Below are positions 50,449-59,933 of a DNA stretch of 63,505 nt, piece by piece. Numbering within the stretch: position 1 is the first letter of the stretch; each line of letters starts with the position of its first letter. The stretch is from a virus, in the IMG/VR virus record IMGVR_UViG_3300036791_000918, positions 1 through 63,505 of that record; one strand, given 5' to 3'. The notes under the pieces were generated by a model, which worked only from the letters and a program-made list of their open reading frames with translations, was not told the origin of the DNA and did no database searches. The translations under genes were made by a program, and so were the position numbers.

Positions 50449-52776
50449 ATGCCCGCACCTCCTAGCTTTAATCCCGGCTTCTATTCTGATTTCGCTTCGA
50501 AATTGAATCGCAAGTACGACATCCTTGCTGAGGAAGCTGCGGCCAAGACTCTGACATCCAAGGGTGAGTACGCGCGAAACATAGCTGATGCCCAGTCGCT
50601 ACCAGGGTATCGGGAAGCCCTAGGTTTCCATGCTCGCTCGGCGGGCCAGCTGTCGCTTGAACAGGCGGCGACCGCAGCGGCAACTCGATACATGGACCCT
50701 GACTGGCTGCGCGGCGCATTCCGCTCGATGTATGAGACCGGTCAGCTGCCGGGCTACACCCGCAGTCCCGGTGTGGGAGCGCCCGGTGCGGGAGCGCCTG
50801 GTGCTGTAGCGCCCGGTGCAGGAGTGGGTGGTGCAGGAGCGTCCGCGACACCTCCGCCGATTCAATTTCAAACACTGCCGGATCAGCCAGGTGCTCCAGC
50901 AGCACGACCGGCAGCATCTCGAACAGCTGCAGATGCAGCTGAGACTCCGGGCATTATGACATCGCCGGAGTCAGTAGCGGATATGACGCCGGAGCAGTTG
51001 TCGTCTTGGACGCAAAGCCAAGCGACGCGGGGAACACAAGGTGCAACAGCAGGCGCCGGTGCAGCGCCAACAGGACGAGCAGCGCAGCAAAGACTTGCTG
51101 AGGCACAAGCTCGAATGCCGTCATTGCAGAGACCTACTTCTGTTACTACAACCAGCGTGCCAGCAAGCAGCGTACCGGGGAGGAAGCCGCTTTATGACAG
51201 TACGAGCTTCGGCTTCCGAAGAGGTATCGCCAACGTCCCTGGTTACGCAGAGGGAGATGAGGATGTTCTCTTGCGCCGCCCGCTTCTTTATGGGCCTCCT
51301 CCGGGAGCGGGACGCGGTGCCGTAGGCGCGGCGCCAGGCGCACCCGGCGGCGCGCCTGAGAACTTGCCACCGGGCGGACCTGCACCTACGCAGCCCGGCC
51401 CCTTCCCCGCACCGGACCCCTCCTTGCCTGCGCCCCCGCAGATCGAGAACACGGGTACCTGGCCAAGTGGCGCGCCCAGGGGCTTCAACTACGATCCAAA
51501 TGCGGGGACTGGCTTAGCAAATCTTGGGGGAATCATGGATGCAACTACCAGGATGGTTAATCCGGATGCGTTCAACGCAGCTGTTCAGACTTGGCGCCCC
51601 TCGGAAAACATCGAGGATCGCCGCAATGCAGGGCCCCCAACAGCCCTAGGCACCGCAGTCGATGCTGCTAGCAATATTGGCGGTCAAATTGCTAGTGGCG
51701 GTCGAGCACTCGCTTCCGACATCTGGAAGATGGCAACCGGCGATGTTGCTCCTCAAGGCAGTCTGGCGCAGCAGGCCGGCTACAATGACATTCCAGGTGG
51801 CAGCCCTTCCATAGGCGGCATTGTAAACCAGATCATGGGCGGTCTGAGCAACATGTTCGGCGGCGGCGCTTCGACAGCCGCACCCATTACGGAGGGAGCG
51901 CCGAGTGGTGATGGTGGAGCATCAGCACCGACAGGCGGCGGTGGAGAGTCGACATCGGAGGAGGGCTATCGGAAAGGCACCGCGAACGTGAGGGGCAAAG
52001 TTAGTGGCTCGCCCAAGGGGCTTGAGGCGCTGTTGCCGATCTTGGCCGCGATGCATGGAGCTGGTGGGGGCGCCGGTGGTCCACCAGCAGGCCCGTCTCC
52101 TAGCGCAGGTTCGCCTCCTGGCGCAGGTCCGGGTCTCAAGAAGGGCTCTGCCAACGTCAAGGGCAAGGGCAAGGGAGGCAAACCGAGCAAGTCCAGTGGC
52201 CAGCCGCCCAAAGGGCTAGAAGCGATCCTGCCAGCGCTCATGGCCGCGATGCAGGGAGGCGGCGCCGGGGGACCAGCAGCAGGTCCACCAGCAGGGCTGC
52301 CGCCAGGGGGGACCCCTCCTGGCGCAGGTCCGGGTCTCAAGAAGGGCTCTGCCAACGTCAAGAGTAAGGGAAGCAAGGGTGGCAGCAAGCCTCCTACAAT
52401 CGACCAACCGCCGACTGGGATCGAGGCAATGTTGCCGGCGCTCATGACCGCAGCGAAGGGCGGTGGCGCTGTCGGTCCGCAGGCAGGTCCTGGACTCCCC
52501 CCGGCTATGGGACCGGGCGCTGCGGCGCCGCCTGGCTTCGCTGGGGGTACGCCCGAAGTGCAGTCGAACCCGAACTATCCGTTCGGCGCCGGCTACCTGT
52601 TCGGTGCCAACGAGGTACCGGGGCAGGGCTCAGGAACAGTGGACAAGGTGCCTGCCGTGCTGGCACCACACGAGGCGGTGCTCAACAAAGCAGCTGCCGA
52701 CATCCTGGGACGAGGTCTTATCGCGGCGCTGAATTCCCAGGGAGTGAAGCAGATGGGCATGGGTCGCGGTCGCTAA
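50449..52776 (+). CDS. Gly/Pro/Ala-rich protein with internal repeats, 775 aa
   Basis: An ordered N-terminus (1-110), Pro/Gly-rich segments, and three repeated blocks near the C-terminus: KGxANVxxK followed by PKGLEALLPILAAM-type helices. The end (GSGTVDKVPAVLAPHEAVLNKAA) is a motif found in phage tail and peptidase-like virion proteins. It ends in a 4-base overlap with the leftward primase gene and no terminator is visible between them. Confidence 0.6.
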   Translation: MPAPPSFNPGFYSDFASKLNRKYDILAEEAAAKTLTSKGEYARNIADAQSLPGYREALGFHARSAGQLSLEQAATAAATRYMDPDWLRGAFRSMYETGQLPGYTRSPGVGAPGAGAPGAVAPGAGVGGAGASATPPPIQFQTLPDQPGAPAARPAASRTAADAAETPGIMTSPESVADMTPEQLSSWTQSQATRGTQGATAGAGAAPTGRAAQQRLAEAQARMPSLQRPTSVTTTSVPASSVPGRKPLYDSTSFGFRRGIANVPGYAEGDEDVLLRRPLLYGPPPGAGRGAVGAAPGAPGGAPENLPPGGPAPTQPGPFPAPDPSLPAPPQIENTGTWPSGAPRGFNYDPNAGTGLANLGGIMDATTRMVNPDAFNAAVQTWRPSENIEDRRNAGPPTALGTAVDAASNIGGQIASGGRALASDIWKMATGDVAPQGSLAQQAGYNDIPGGSPSIGGIVNQIMGGLSNMFGGGASTAAPITEGAPSGDGGASAPTGGGGESTSEEGYRKGTANVRGKVSGSPKGLEALLPILAAMHGAGGGAGGPPAGPSPSAGSPPGAGPGLKKGSANVKGKGKGGKPSKSSGQPPKGLEAILPALMAAMQGGGAGGPAAGPPAGLPPGGTPPGAGPGLKKGSANVKSKGSKGGSKPPTIDQPPTGIEAMLPALMTAAKGGGAVGPQAGPGLPPAMGPGAAAPPGFAGGTPEVQSNPNYPFGAGYLFGANEVPGQGSGTVDKVPAVLAPHEAVLNKAAADILGRGLIAALNSQGVKQMGMGRGR

Positions 52777-55694
52777 GGCTTAGGTTTGAAGTCGACGATC
52801 TTTCTTGACTCGTCGTCTGGTGCATTCGGGACGGCGATCGGTGACGTCGTCTTCACAGGAATTACAAAACAAGCTAGCAGGCTGCTGTAATTCCCCGACT
52901 CCGATCGCATCCTCTTTTTGATGGACCTGTTTGATATGGACCCGATCGCCGTGAGTTGGTTGAGTATATTACTATAGTCGTGATTGTGTTCGTTGCAGTA
53001 ATCCCTGAATGGCCCAATGCGTACGTATACCTCTGCTTTGTGTACTTCGTATCGCGCTTTGAATTCAACCATGGGCGGCGCGTGCAGTATCTCAATTTCG
53101 CCTCTGGTGTTTCTGTTGACGCGGCACATGTTCGGATTGGTCTTTTCCAGATAGTCGTTGAGGATAGTTTCTGGTGACATGTGCTCACGTTCGTCCTTGG
53201 CTACGGCGCGCATAGCCGGTATCTGCACATTGACCAGCCAATCCCACATGGCCTTGTAGCTAAACTGCCAGTACCCCAGCATGTTGCCTAATTTGATACC
53301 CAATAAAGCGGTAGCAGCGGCAGCAGTCATGTAACGTTCTTCCTGTTTGGCGTTTATCGCCGCTTCGAATCGCTGCAGGATTTCCAGTAATTTTTTGCCG
53401 ATTGCTTCGGTGTGCGGCAAACACCGACGCAGGAAGTCTTCGCCGATCCAGCCATAATTTGTAACAAGAAGTCTCTTGAATGTGTCGGCTTCGGTTTTTG
53501 TGTGGACGGTATTTGGGGCCACTGTGATCTCGAAGACACGCATGATGCCAGCCTGACCACCAGAGCTATCGCTGTTAACCATCTGGATCAGCGACTTGTT
53601 GCTGGTGAAGATGAACAGGTTCGACTTACGTCCGCCGCGGGGATTACGAAAGCTGCGGTCGGACCTCAAGCCCTTCCATGTTCCGGGCTGCGTGGCTGCG
53701 AGTGCGATCTCGTGTGCTGTCTCTTTGTCAAACCTTGTAACTTCATCGCACATGAATGGCAGGTTGCGATGGAGCATGCTGTATTCGAATCGTCCCTTGT
53801 CAGTGCCGGTCGAGCGCAAGCCACTGATAGGATAAAGCTCTGGGTGTCCCCATATACTAGCGGCAGTATAAAGCCCTGTGCTCTTTGACGCGCCGGTTTC
53901 CCCGAACAAGCAAATCAACATGCCGTGCAGGCCGGAGAACCTGAAGAACGGAGTCGCCAAGGATGCGCCGATAGCAAACTGCTGGGCCATGTATGCTGGG
54001 TCGTTGTAGAAACTCATGAGCGCGGTTTGCTGTTTCAGAGTACCCATGCGACCCATGCAGTCGAGCTGTGTATTTTGTGTCATTACACAGGGGACCATCA
54101 TGCCGTCTGCAACCCGGATTTTCCGACCGTACAGGATGAACCATTCCGGAGTTCCAAACTCCACTGGCGTTTCGATCTCGATTGTTTTTTCCTGCTTAGG
54201 CACCTTCCATCCGAGATGATCGAACTGCTCAAGATCATCCACGTGGTTTCGTAACTCTCTGAGATACCCCGGCAGGAACGCATGCATCGCCTTGAAGTGT
54301 TTCGGCTGGATGATGATGCCTTTGTTGCGAAGCGCCGCTCCAAGGCCCTGCAGATTCAGATCGTCGTTCATGAGTTCAACTACCCTCCAGCCATTGCGTG
54401 GAGACTTGACGTACCAGCGCGAGAGGCAGCTCTCGTTGGAGGTTGCTTCGACCCACTGTATGGGGAACATCGGGCAGTCACAAATCACGCCCTTCTTTTT
54501 CTCCGTGACCCCGTAGGTCATATCCAGTTTGTAGGGTGACGGCGGTAGGCACAGCGGCGTGGGGTCTGTGGTTGTGGGCCCAGGCTGGGGCTGGTGGGTC
54601 TGCTGGTAAACCAGGTTGGCGATCAGGAGCGGGTTCTTGGCGAGGTCCCTATGTGGGCACCGCGCGCACACCACGGCGTCGCCGCTGTTGCGGTCGATCT
54701 TCTCACACCCTGGTGGCGGCGTGGTCCAGTTGTCGAGCTTGGCCTGAGTCTCAGCCTCAGTGTACTTGGGGTAGCCACTCGACCACTCGTGGGCTTTCTC
54801 CTCGCCGTCGTCACAGTGCTTGATCGTGCCGATGCCGACGTGCCAGAGCGGTTCGGACACATTCCCTTGGGTGTCCCGGAACGTACGCATGTGCTCGCAC
54901 ACATCAGCAACCTCGTCGGCCGGCGGGCGGCGCCCGTCCCAGGCGACGTTGAGCCCGGGCTCGGACCCGGACCCGTTTGTGTGCGTAGCCTTACCATTGG
55001 TGTCGGGGGTGTAGTTCTCAGTCAGAGCTTCGAGCTGACTCACAAACTCCGCAGTGGGTGTCACTGCACCGTCGGCGAGGACGGCTACCGGGCGTGGGTT
55101 CGCCCGATCCTTGTAATTAAACGTGCCGACGACGCGCAGCACGGTAGTCTGGTCCGTGGTTTTGGAGCGATCGACGCGGAGCTTGTGTTGCTGGGACAGC
55201 CAGAACAGGCGCGCCGCCGGCTCGTACCACGTCTCGGATTCGATCGGCGTTTCGATCATCCAATAGACATGGATACCGTATCCTGAACTGACGACAAACG
55301 GAGACGGCAAGCAGGTCTCAAACAAAAATTGTTCTAGTGCACCCAATGCTTCATCTCGTGTCGGATATGGTTTTGGCTTCTTGGGATCGGTGTGCGGTCC
55401 GACGTCGATGTCAAAGAAGAAGATGCGGGCTTCCCGCATATTCGGCTTCTTCCGAGATGTCTGGTATTTCCCGGTCTTCGGATTTAGCTCGCCGCGTACG
55501 ACCTTGATTGCATGCGTCGCAAAATATAAATCCTTCGATTGCTTCTTCGACAGGACGTAGGCGATCGCCTCGTCGAGCGTGTCACACCCATGGTGGGCGT
55601 AGGTCTTCTCACCATCGGGTTTGATCCAGGGGGTAGCGATGCAGTACGGGCCGCTCGGTGGCCATACCATGCTCAGGAATTCGCGCGTGTTCAT
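52773..55694 (-). CDS. Primase-helicase (AEP-type primase with superfamily 3/DUF927-like helicase)
   Basis: 973 residues. The N-terminal part has FFFDIDVG (D95, D97) and SSGYGIHVYW (136-145), the catalytic Asp and His motifs of archaeo-eukaryotic primases. A middle Cys-containing segment (VVCARCPHRD) may bind zinc. The C-terminal helicase has Walker A GETGASKST (about 598-606) and Walker B PFMCDE (about 650). It would make primers and unwind DNA at the fork with the polymerase. Start ATG 55694 overlaps a 19-codon upstream ORF. Confidence 0.88.
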   Translation of the reverse strand: MNTREFLSMVWPPSGPYCIATPWIKPDGEKTYAHHGCDTLDEAIAYVLSKKQSKDLYFATHAIKVVRGELNPKTGKYQTSRKKPNMREARIFFFDIDVGPHTDPKKPKPYPTRDEALGALEQFLFETCLPSPFVVSSGYGIHVYWMIETPIESETWYEPAARLFWLSQQHKLRVDRSKTTDQTTVLRVVGTFNYKDRANPRPVAVLADGAVTPTAEFVSQLEALTENYTPDTNGKATHTNGSGSEPGLNVAWDGRRPPADEVADVCEHMRTFRDTQGNVSEPLWHVGIGTIKHCDDGEEKAHEWSSGYPKYTEAETQAKLDNWTTPPPGCEKIDRNSGDAVVCARCPHRDLAKNPLLIANLVYQQTHQPQPGPTTTDPTPLCLPPSPYKLDMTYGVTEKKKGVICDCPMFPIQWVEATSNESCLSRWYVKSPRNGWRVVELMNDDLNLQGLGAALRNKGIIIQPKHFKAMHAFLPGYLRELRNHVDDLEQFDHLGWKVPKQEKTIEIETPVEFGTPEWFILYGRKIRVADGMMVPCVMTQNTQLDCMGRMGTLKQQTALMSFYNDPAYMAQQFAIGASLATPFFRFSGLHGMLICLFGETGASKSTGLYTAASIWGHPELYPISGLRSTGTDKGRFEYSMLHRNLPFMCDEVTRFDKETAHEIALAATQPGTWKGLRSDRSFRNPRGGRKSNLFIFTSNKSLIQMVNSDSSGGQAGIMRVFEITVAPNTVHTKTEADTFKRLLVTNYGWIGEDFLRRCLPHTEAIGKKLLEILQRFEAAINAKQEERYMTAAAATALLGIKLGNMLGYWQFSYKAMWDWLVNVQIPAMRAVAKDEREHMSPETILNDYLEKTNPNMCRVNRNTRGEIEILHAPPMVEFKARYEVHKAEVYVRIGPFRDYCNEHNHDYSNILNQLTAIGSISNRSIKKRMRSESGNYSSLLACFVIPVKTTSPIAVPNAPDDESRKIVDFKPKP

Positions 55695-55750
55695 GAGTCG
55701 CGCTCTTGCAACAGAGCGATGAGCTTGTCATAAATGATCTGGTCAGTCAT
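55691..55750 (-). CDS. Possible 19-aa leader ORF of the primase gene
   Basis: MTDQIIYDKLIALLQERDS, ATG 55750, stop overlapping the primase ATG by ATGA. It could couple translation or act as a leader. Very short, so weakly supported. Confidence 0.35.
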   Translation of the reverse strand: MTDQIIYDKLIALLQERDS

Positions 55751-55780
55751 GGTGTCATTACCCTTTGCTAGAGGGGACAA

Positions 55781-55811
55781 CACCCTCCGCTCGTCACGAG
55801 AGCGGAGGGTG
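55781..55811 (-). other. Perfect 12-bp stem hairpin
   Basis: CACCCTCCGCTC and GAGCGGAGGGTG pair across a 7-nt loop. No U-run follows on the minus strand. Beside it, the segment TGAAGGCTAGT occurs twice (near 55813 and 55840). It may stabilise or process the mRNA between the SSB-like and primase genes. Confidence 0.6.
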
Positions 55812-55861
55812 CTGAAGGCTAGTACGAAAAACGCCGATACTGAAGGCTAGTGCGTAGAGAC

Positions 55862-57010
55862 TTACTCGTCGTCCCAGTCCTTGAGTATGTTGTCGAGAGC
55901 AGGCGATGCAGTAGGAGCGGCGGGAGCAGGAGCCCGACTCGTCGCGACCGAGACAGCGGGCTCATCCCCCTCATCGTCATCTTCCAGGACAGCGTTCTTG
56001 CGTGCCGCAGCGGCAGCAGCCGCAGCCTCGGCTTTCTTCTGAGCCGCTGTCTTGACCTTTGCGGGCGCCGCTGGTGCGGCTTCCGCAGGAGCCGGTTCCG
56101 GTGCACGGGCTGGAGCTTTAGCCGATGCAGTGGGCTTAGACGCAACGGGCGGGGGTGTCGTAAGCACCACGTCCTCTTCGTCCTCGGTCTCGTCCTCCTC
56201 GGTGATGCCCGGCGGACGCTGCGTGCCGCCGAAACCGGTGAAGTCAGTCTTGAGCAGATCGTCGAGTGAAGGCGACTCGGCGATCTCCGCGCACTGTGCT
56301 GCCTCCTCTTCGCTCAGCCAACGGCCCGGCGAGAACCACAGCTTCGGGTAACTTTTAGTATTGTCGAACCTGATCTTGGTGGTCAGGCTGTAGGTGAACG
56401 GCACACCCTTCGACTTGAGGAAGTTCAGGTAGTTCGTAAACGCGAACATCCCCTTGGCCTGGGCCTCCTTGTTCAGACCGTCGAAGTCGGAGGTCTGCGG
56501 AATCTTCAACCGCAACACCGGCGCCGCGGTGAGGTCGCGGCTCTTCGGCACAATCGCCAGGTTGCGGTGCACGGCACATGCCGCAGCCGCCTTGCCCTGA
56601 TCGGTCTGCCGCGATCCCTTGATGGCTTGCGGGCAGACGTTGCACTTTTCCGACTGCCGGTTGGTCGAGTTCGGGCTCGACGTGACTCCGTCGTTGGACC
56701 AGCAGTCCGGCGCGCTCTCCTGGTTCGGATCATAGGGGCGCCCGCCGTAGTATGCGCGCCCACGGTTCTCGTTGTAGGCGATGATGACGGCGTCGAAGGT
56801 CTGGATTAGTTCCTCCTCGCCGTCTGCGTTGGTGCGCATCAACGGACGCTTGGAACCGTCGATGATGACGGTCCATACTTTGCCGGGGAAGGTCAGAGCG
56901 TTGACCTGACTCCGGGTTACGATGTTGCTAGTACCAGCAGCCTGCGCCGCTTTGACGTGCGCCGGTGTCTGGTTCGGATCGAAGATCGCTAGCGGATTGT
57001 TGTTAGCCAT
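55862..57010 (-). CDS. SSB-like DNA-binding protein with acidic tail, 382 aa
   Basis: The N-terminal 240 residues are mixed alpha/beta with a Cys cluster (CNVCPQ ... CAVH), then an Ala/Pro-rich linker, and the end is acidic (ILKDWDDE) as in SSB and gp2.5 proteins. Its place beside the primase, helicase and polymerase supports an ssDNA-binding role. No database check was possible. Confidence 0.65.
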   Translation of the reverse strand: MANNNPLAIFDPNQTPAHVKAAQAAGTSNIVTRSQVNALTFPGKVWTVIIDGSKRPLMRTNADGEEELIQTFDAVIIAYNENRGRAYYGGRPYDPNQESAPDCWSNDGVTSSPNSTNRQSEKCNVCPQAIKGSRQTDQGKAAAACAVHRNLAIVPKSRDLTAAPVLRLKIPQTSDFDGLNKEAQAKGMFAFTNYLNFLKSKGVPFTYSLTTKIRFDNTKSYPKLWFSPGRWLSEEEAAQCAEIAESPSLDDLLKTDFTGFGGTQRPPGITEEDETEDEEDVVLTTPPPVASKPTASAKAPARAPEPAPAEAAPAAPAKVKTAAQKKAEAAAAAAAARKNAVLEDDDEGDEPAVSVATSRAPAPAAPTASPALDNILKDWDDE

Positions 57011-57050
57011 TTTGGGTATCCTATGGTTTGTGTTCCGCAGTGTAGATCAA

Positions 57051-57078
57051 GGTCCTGGGATGGAACATACCCAGGACC
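57051..57078 (-). other. 9-bp stem hairpin in the SSB-like leader
   Basis: GGTCCTGGG and CCCAGGACC pair around a 10-nt loop. It lies between palindrome copy 10 and the start of the SSB-like gene, in the leader RNA. Confidence 0.55.
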
Positions 57079-57080
57079 AG

Positions 57081-57099
57081 GTGTTACATGATGTAACAC
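57081..57099. promoter_or_regulatory. 19-bp palindrome, copy 10 (centre TGA)
   Basis: GTGTTACA-TGA-TGTAACAC with perfect arms, one base from the stop of the upstream gene and 70 bp before the SSB-like start. Confidence 0.8.
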
Positions 57100-57498
57100 T
57101 TATTTACGCAGGACCTTGGCGATGTACTCTTTCACCACGGTGATCCCAGGAGGCAACGTTTCAGAGTTATCCTCCATGAACTTCGTAATGAAGGTTTTCT
57201 TGACACGACGTTCGAGCGCATCGAACGCATCGTTCTCGGCAATCCAGGCATAGAACGCATTCCAGTCTTCGCAGCTGGGCTTGACGTCAAGAGACCGATA
57301 TATCGTTCCGTGCTTTGTGCGAGCGCTCTCGACACCCAACGTCTGTAATGTTTCCAGGAAGAAGCTCTCAATGGTGTCGAGTTGATCCTTCAGCTTGAGG
57401 TCTTCGACCTCCCACTGTTTCTTCAACTCGCTTCGCTTGTCCCTGATCTTGACATAGGTCGCTGCGACCTTGTCGAGCTTCACCTCTTGTTCAGTCAT
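57100..57498 (-). CDS. Helical protein, 132 aa (Gam-like or recombination helper candidate)
   Basis: The ATG at 57498 has AAAGGA six bases upstream; a GTG at 57537 overlapping the helicase stop also has AAAGGA, giving an alternative 145-residue form. Predominantly helical with a coiled-coil-like start (EQEVKLDKVAATYVKIRDKRSELKKQ). Position between helicase and SSB-like genes suggests recombination. No clear family. Confidence 0.6.
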   Translation of the reverse strand: MTEQEVKLDKVAATYVKIRDKRSELKKQWEVEDLKLKDQLDTIESFFLETLQTLGVESARTKHGTIYRSLDVKPSCEDWNAFYAWIAENDAFDALERRVKKTFITKFMEDNSETLPPGITVVKEYIAKVLRK

Positions 57499-57533
57499 CG
57501 GCTTTCCTTTCAGTAACACTTTGAGTTGGTCAG

Positions 57534-59087
57534 TCACTGGATAATCCTTTCGTAGAGTTTCAGGATACTGTCCTGGTTTGTTGCCCGGTTATCGAGCAGG
57601 TTGTAAATATCCTGCTCGAATGAGCAGGCCGAGATACGAACGACAGTCATCTTGCGGGTCTGCCCCGTGCGATTAAATCGTTCGATTACTTGCGCGTAAT
57701 CGTCATGACTATAGATCGGCGCATAAAAGATTGTGGTGTCGGCCTCCGTCAGGTTGAGTCCATGAGCCATGACCTTGGGGTGGCACAACAGCACGCGCGG
57801 GTCGGGTTCGGACTTGAATGCACGAATGATCCGATTGCGTGCTCCGATGCTAACATCGCCGTTGAGCACCGCAAGGCTAAAGTGTTTTGCCAACTCGGTC
57901 TCCAGCGCGCGAGTGATTCCCTTGAACGGAACGACGACAATCACCTTGGCCGAAGCCTCATTGATTGTGTCGATCAATTCGTTGAGCCGGGTCGAATGGT
58001 CAATAGTTTCGTAGCTGTCATCCCCGTTCTTCACTGCTCCACAGCATATCTGCCGGAGCTTGATGATTGCATCAGCGGCGTTGACTGCGGTGATCCTCGT
58101 AGTCTTGGCTTGCAGGATCATGTAATCACGCATGAGCTTGTATGATTTCTCCTGTTCCGCTGTGAGTTTCGTACGCCGGTTGGTGACAGTCAGCGACGGC
58201 AAGCTGATGCAGTCCTTCTTCTTGATGCGCCACGCCGGCTGCAACGCATCGAACACGATCTTCTCGTGGCCGTTCACCGGGCGCCACTTGTACTGACCCA
58301 CTTGCCGCATGGTCTGTCTCTGGAACGAGCCGAAGAACTTGGGCACTCGCTGTGGGCAAATGAGCCGGGCGAGCGCCCACGCATCGGTCGGCGCATTGGG
58401 ACACGGCGTGCCAGTCAACAGCCACACCCGCTTCTTGTGCTCGGTCGCCCATGCGAAATACTTGTACGAGATATTGCGGCTGTTCCTGAAGAAAGAAGCC
58501 TCGTCGAGGATGATGAGGTCGATGTCTTTCCGCTTGCGCACCAGCGTCGCGATCTCCTTGTGTGCGATCATGTCATGGTTGGCGATGTAGAAATCCACGT
58601 CCATGTTGAACGCATTGAGCCGGTAATCACGATCACCATGAGTGACCACGCTCGACCGGTGCATCAGCACGTCGAAGATGTCCTGCTGCCAAATGGTTTC
58701 CAATATCGAAAGCGGCGAAAGGATCAGCGCCTTGTGCACCTCGCCGATCGACATGAGATAGTCTGCACCCCACAGCGCAGAGAAGCTCTTGCCGACTCCC
58801 ATCTCTGAGAGGTTAAGACACTTGGCGTTGCGTACGTGGAAGTCCGTCATCGGTCGCTGATGTGCGAACGGCGTGAACTTGCCCGGCCAGTTGTATTGAT
58901 AGTCGACAGGCGACGGTACGTTGATCCCCAGCGCATTTAGCTGGAGCGTTGTCTCCAGCGTATGCTTGACCTGGACATTACCTTCGGGGGTGCTGATCAC
59001 CCGGCTGAGCCGGGGAAGTGCTATGAGCACACGCGACGGATCGCGTAGCTTGAGCACGACGCTCTTGGTTGGTTTGTGTATCAACAT
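57534..59087 (-). CDS. SNF2/DEAD-type helicase
   Basis: 517 residues. Motif I EMGVGKS near residue 95, motif II LDEAS near 205, motif III LLTGTP near 233, and in the C-terminal half VVVPFKG, SLAVLNGD and IERFNRTGQ (motif VI) match superfamily 2 SNF2-type ATPases. It may remodel DNA or help recombination-dependent replication. Own promoter at 59110-59138. Confidence 0.88.
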   Translation of the reverse strand: MLIHKPTKSVVLKLRDPSRVLIALPRLSRVISTPEGNVQVKHTLETTLQLNALGINVPSPVDYQYNWPGKFTPFAHQRPMTDFHVRNAKCLNLSEMGVGKSFSALWGADYLMSIGEVHKALILSPLSILETIWQQDIFDVLMHRSSVVTHGDRDYRLNAFNMDVDFYIANHDMIAHKEIATLVRKRKDIDLIILDEASFFRNSRNISYKYFAWATEHKKRVWLLTGTPCPNAPTDAWALARLICPQRVPKFFGSFQRQTMRQVGQYKWRPVNGHEKIVFDALQPAWRIKKKDCISLPSLTVTNRRTKLTAEQEKSYKLMRDYMILQAKTTRITAVNAADAIIKLRQICCGAVKNGDDSYETIDHSTRLNELIDTINEASAKVIVVVPFKGITRALETELAKHFSLAVLNGDVSIGARNRIIRAFKSEPDPRVLLCHPKVMAHGLNLTEADTTIFYAPIYSHDDYAQVIERFNRTGQTRKMTVVRISACSFEQDIYNLLDNRATNQDSILKLYERIIQ

Positions 59088-59109
59088 GTTCAGTCACTTT
59101 CTATTTATA

Positions 59110-59138
59110 AGTGTATCAGGTTATTGGGTATTTGTCAA
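59110..59138 (-). promoter_or_regulatory. sigma70-like promoter, leftward
   Basis: Minus strand TTGACA (59138-59133), 17 bases, TACACT (59115-59110). It overlaps the end of the VRR-NUC gene and reads into the helicase gene, 22 bp from its start. Confidence 0.7.
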
Positions 59139-59512
59139 GCTTTCTCAAGTAGTTGTTCTCTCCATTTCATAAGAGATTGGAAACTAACTGACGAATAATC
59201 ATGAGGGTGCTTGGTACCAAGCACGATACGCAGCATGTCGATATTGGTCTCGTCTACCAAGAATGCGTAGTGCCCCGCCTCGTGAATGTCGGTAAGGAAT
59301 TTATGTTGAAGCGCAGTCGGCACGTCGCGGTACTTGGTCTCGATCGCCATGAACAGCTTGATCCGCTTCACAGCAAGAAAGTCGCTCACGCCGTTGCGGC
59401 CATAGATGTCGGCACTCGGCATCCACCATGTCCATCCAGTGTCGTCAAGGATTCGTTTGACCTGCTGCTTGATGAACCATTCGGTTCGATTGCTAGGTGT
59501 TGGTTTTCTCAT
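59135..59512 (-). CDS. VRR-NUC domain nuclease
   Basis: 125 residues from the ATG at 59512 (MRKPTPSNRTEW). GRNGVSDFLAVKR, LFMAIETKYR and ALQHKFLTDI fit the VRR-NUC fold (D, E and K catalytic residues, with the DF, ETK and Q motifs). Phage members act on branched DNA, such as resolving Holliday junctions before packaging. Confidence 0.82.
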   Translation of the reverse strand: MRKPTPSNRTEWFIKQQVKRILDDTGWTWWMPSADIYGRNGVSDFLAVKRIKLFMAIETKYRDVPTALQHKFLTDIHEAGHYAFLVDETNIDMLRIVLGTKHPHDYSSVSFQSLMKWREQLLEKA

Positions 59513-59513
59513 T

Positions 59514-59933
59514 TCACCACTCCAGGTAACCGTCTTCTTCTTCCACGAAGCGCTCGCGTCGCTGCTGCTCGAAAGCTTCGTCCCTTGCCGCGATCTCGCG
59601 TCGCTCCTCCTCATCCGAGACTCGGCCTCGACTGCGCACCCTGCGTAGCTCGAAGAAGCCGTCGAACCTAGGATGCTCATGGATCAGCAAGCGAGCATAG
59701 ATCGGTACGAAGTCGTCGTTGATCTTGAAGAGATTGCCCTTGGTTTTGAGGTCATAGTGCCAACGCATGACCTCTACGATTGTGCGGGCACCGTAACGTT
59801 GTCGCCCAACGGCCCGCATCTCATCGGCGAGCCGCATAAAATGCGCGTAGACATGCGGGTTCTGTAGATGAAATGCCTTGAACCGCGCCACGACATCTGA
59901 CGGATAGTCCTGATACGGATCGAGTATTGTCAT
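59514..59933 (-). CDS. Hypothetical protein, 139 aa
   Basis: From the ATG at 59933 (MTILDPYQDYP), ATGA overlap with the RecB-like gene. IVEVMRWHYDLKTKGNLFKINDDF is a pattern I have seen in small phage proteins of unknown role in replication blocks. The C-terminus is Arg/Glu-rich and helical. Confidence 0.65.
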   Translation of the reverse strand: MTILDPYQDYPSDVVARFKAFHLQNPHVYAHFMRLADEMRAVGRQRYGARTIVEVMRWHYDLKTKGNLFKINDDFVPIYARLLIHEHPRFDGFFELRRVRSRGRVSDEEERREIAARDEAFEQQRRERFVEEEDGYLEW

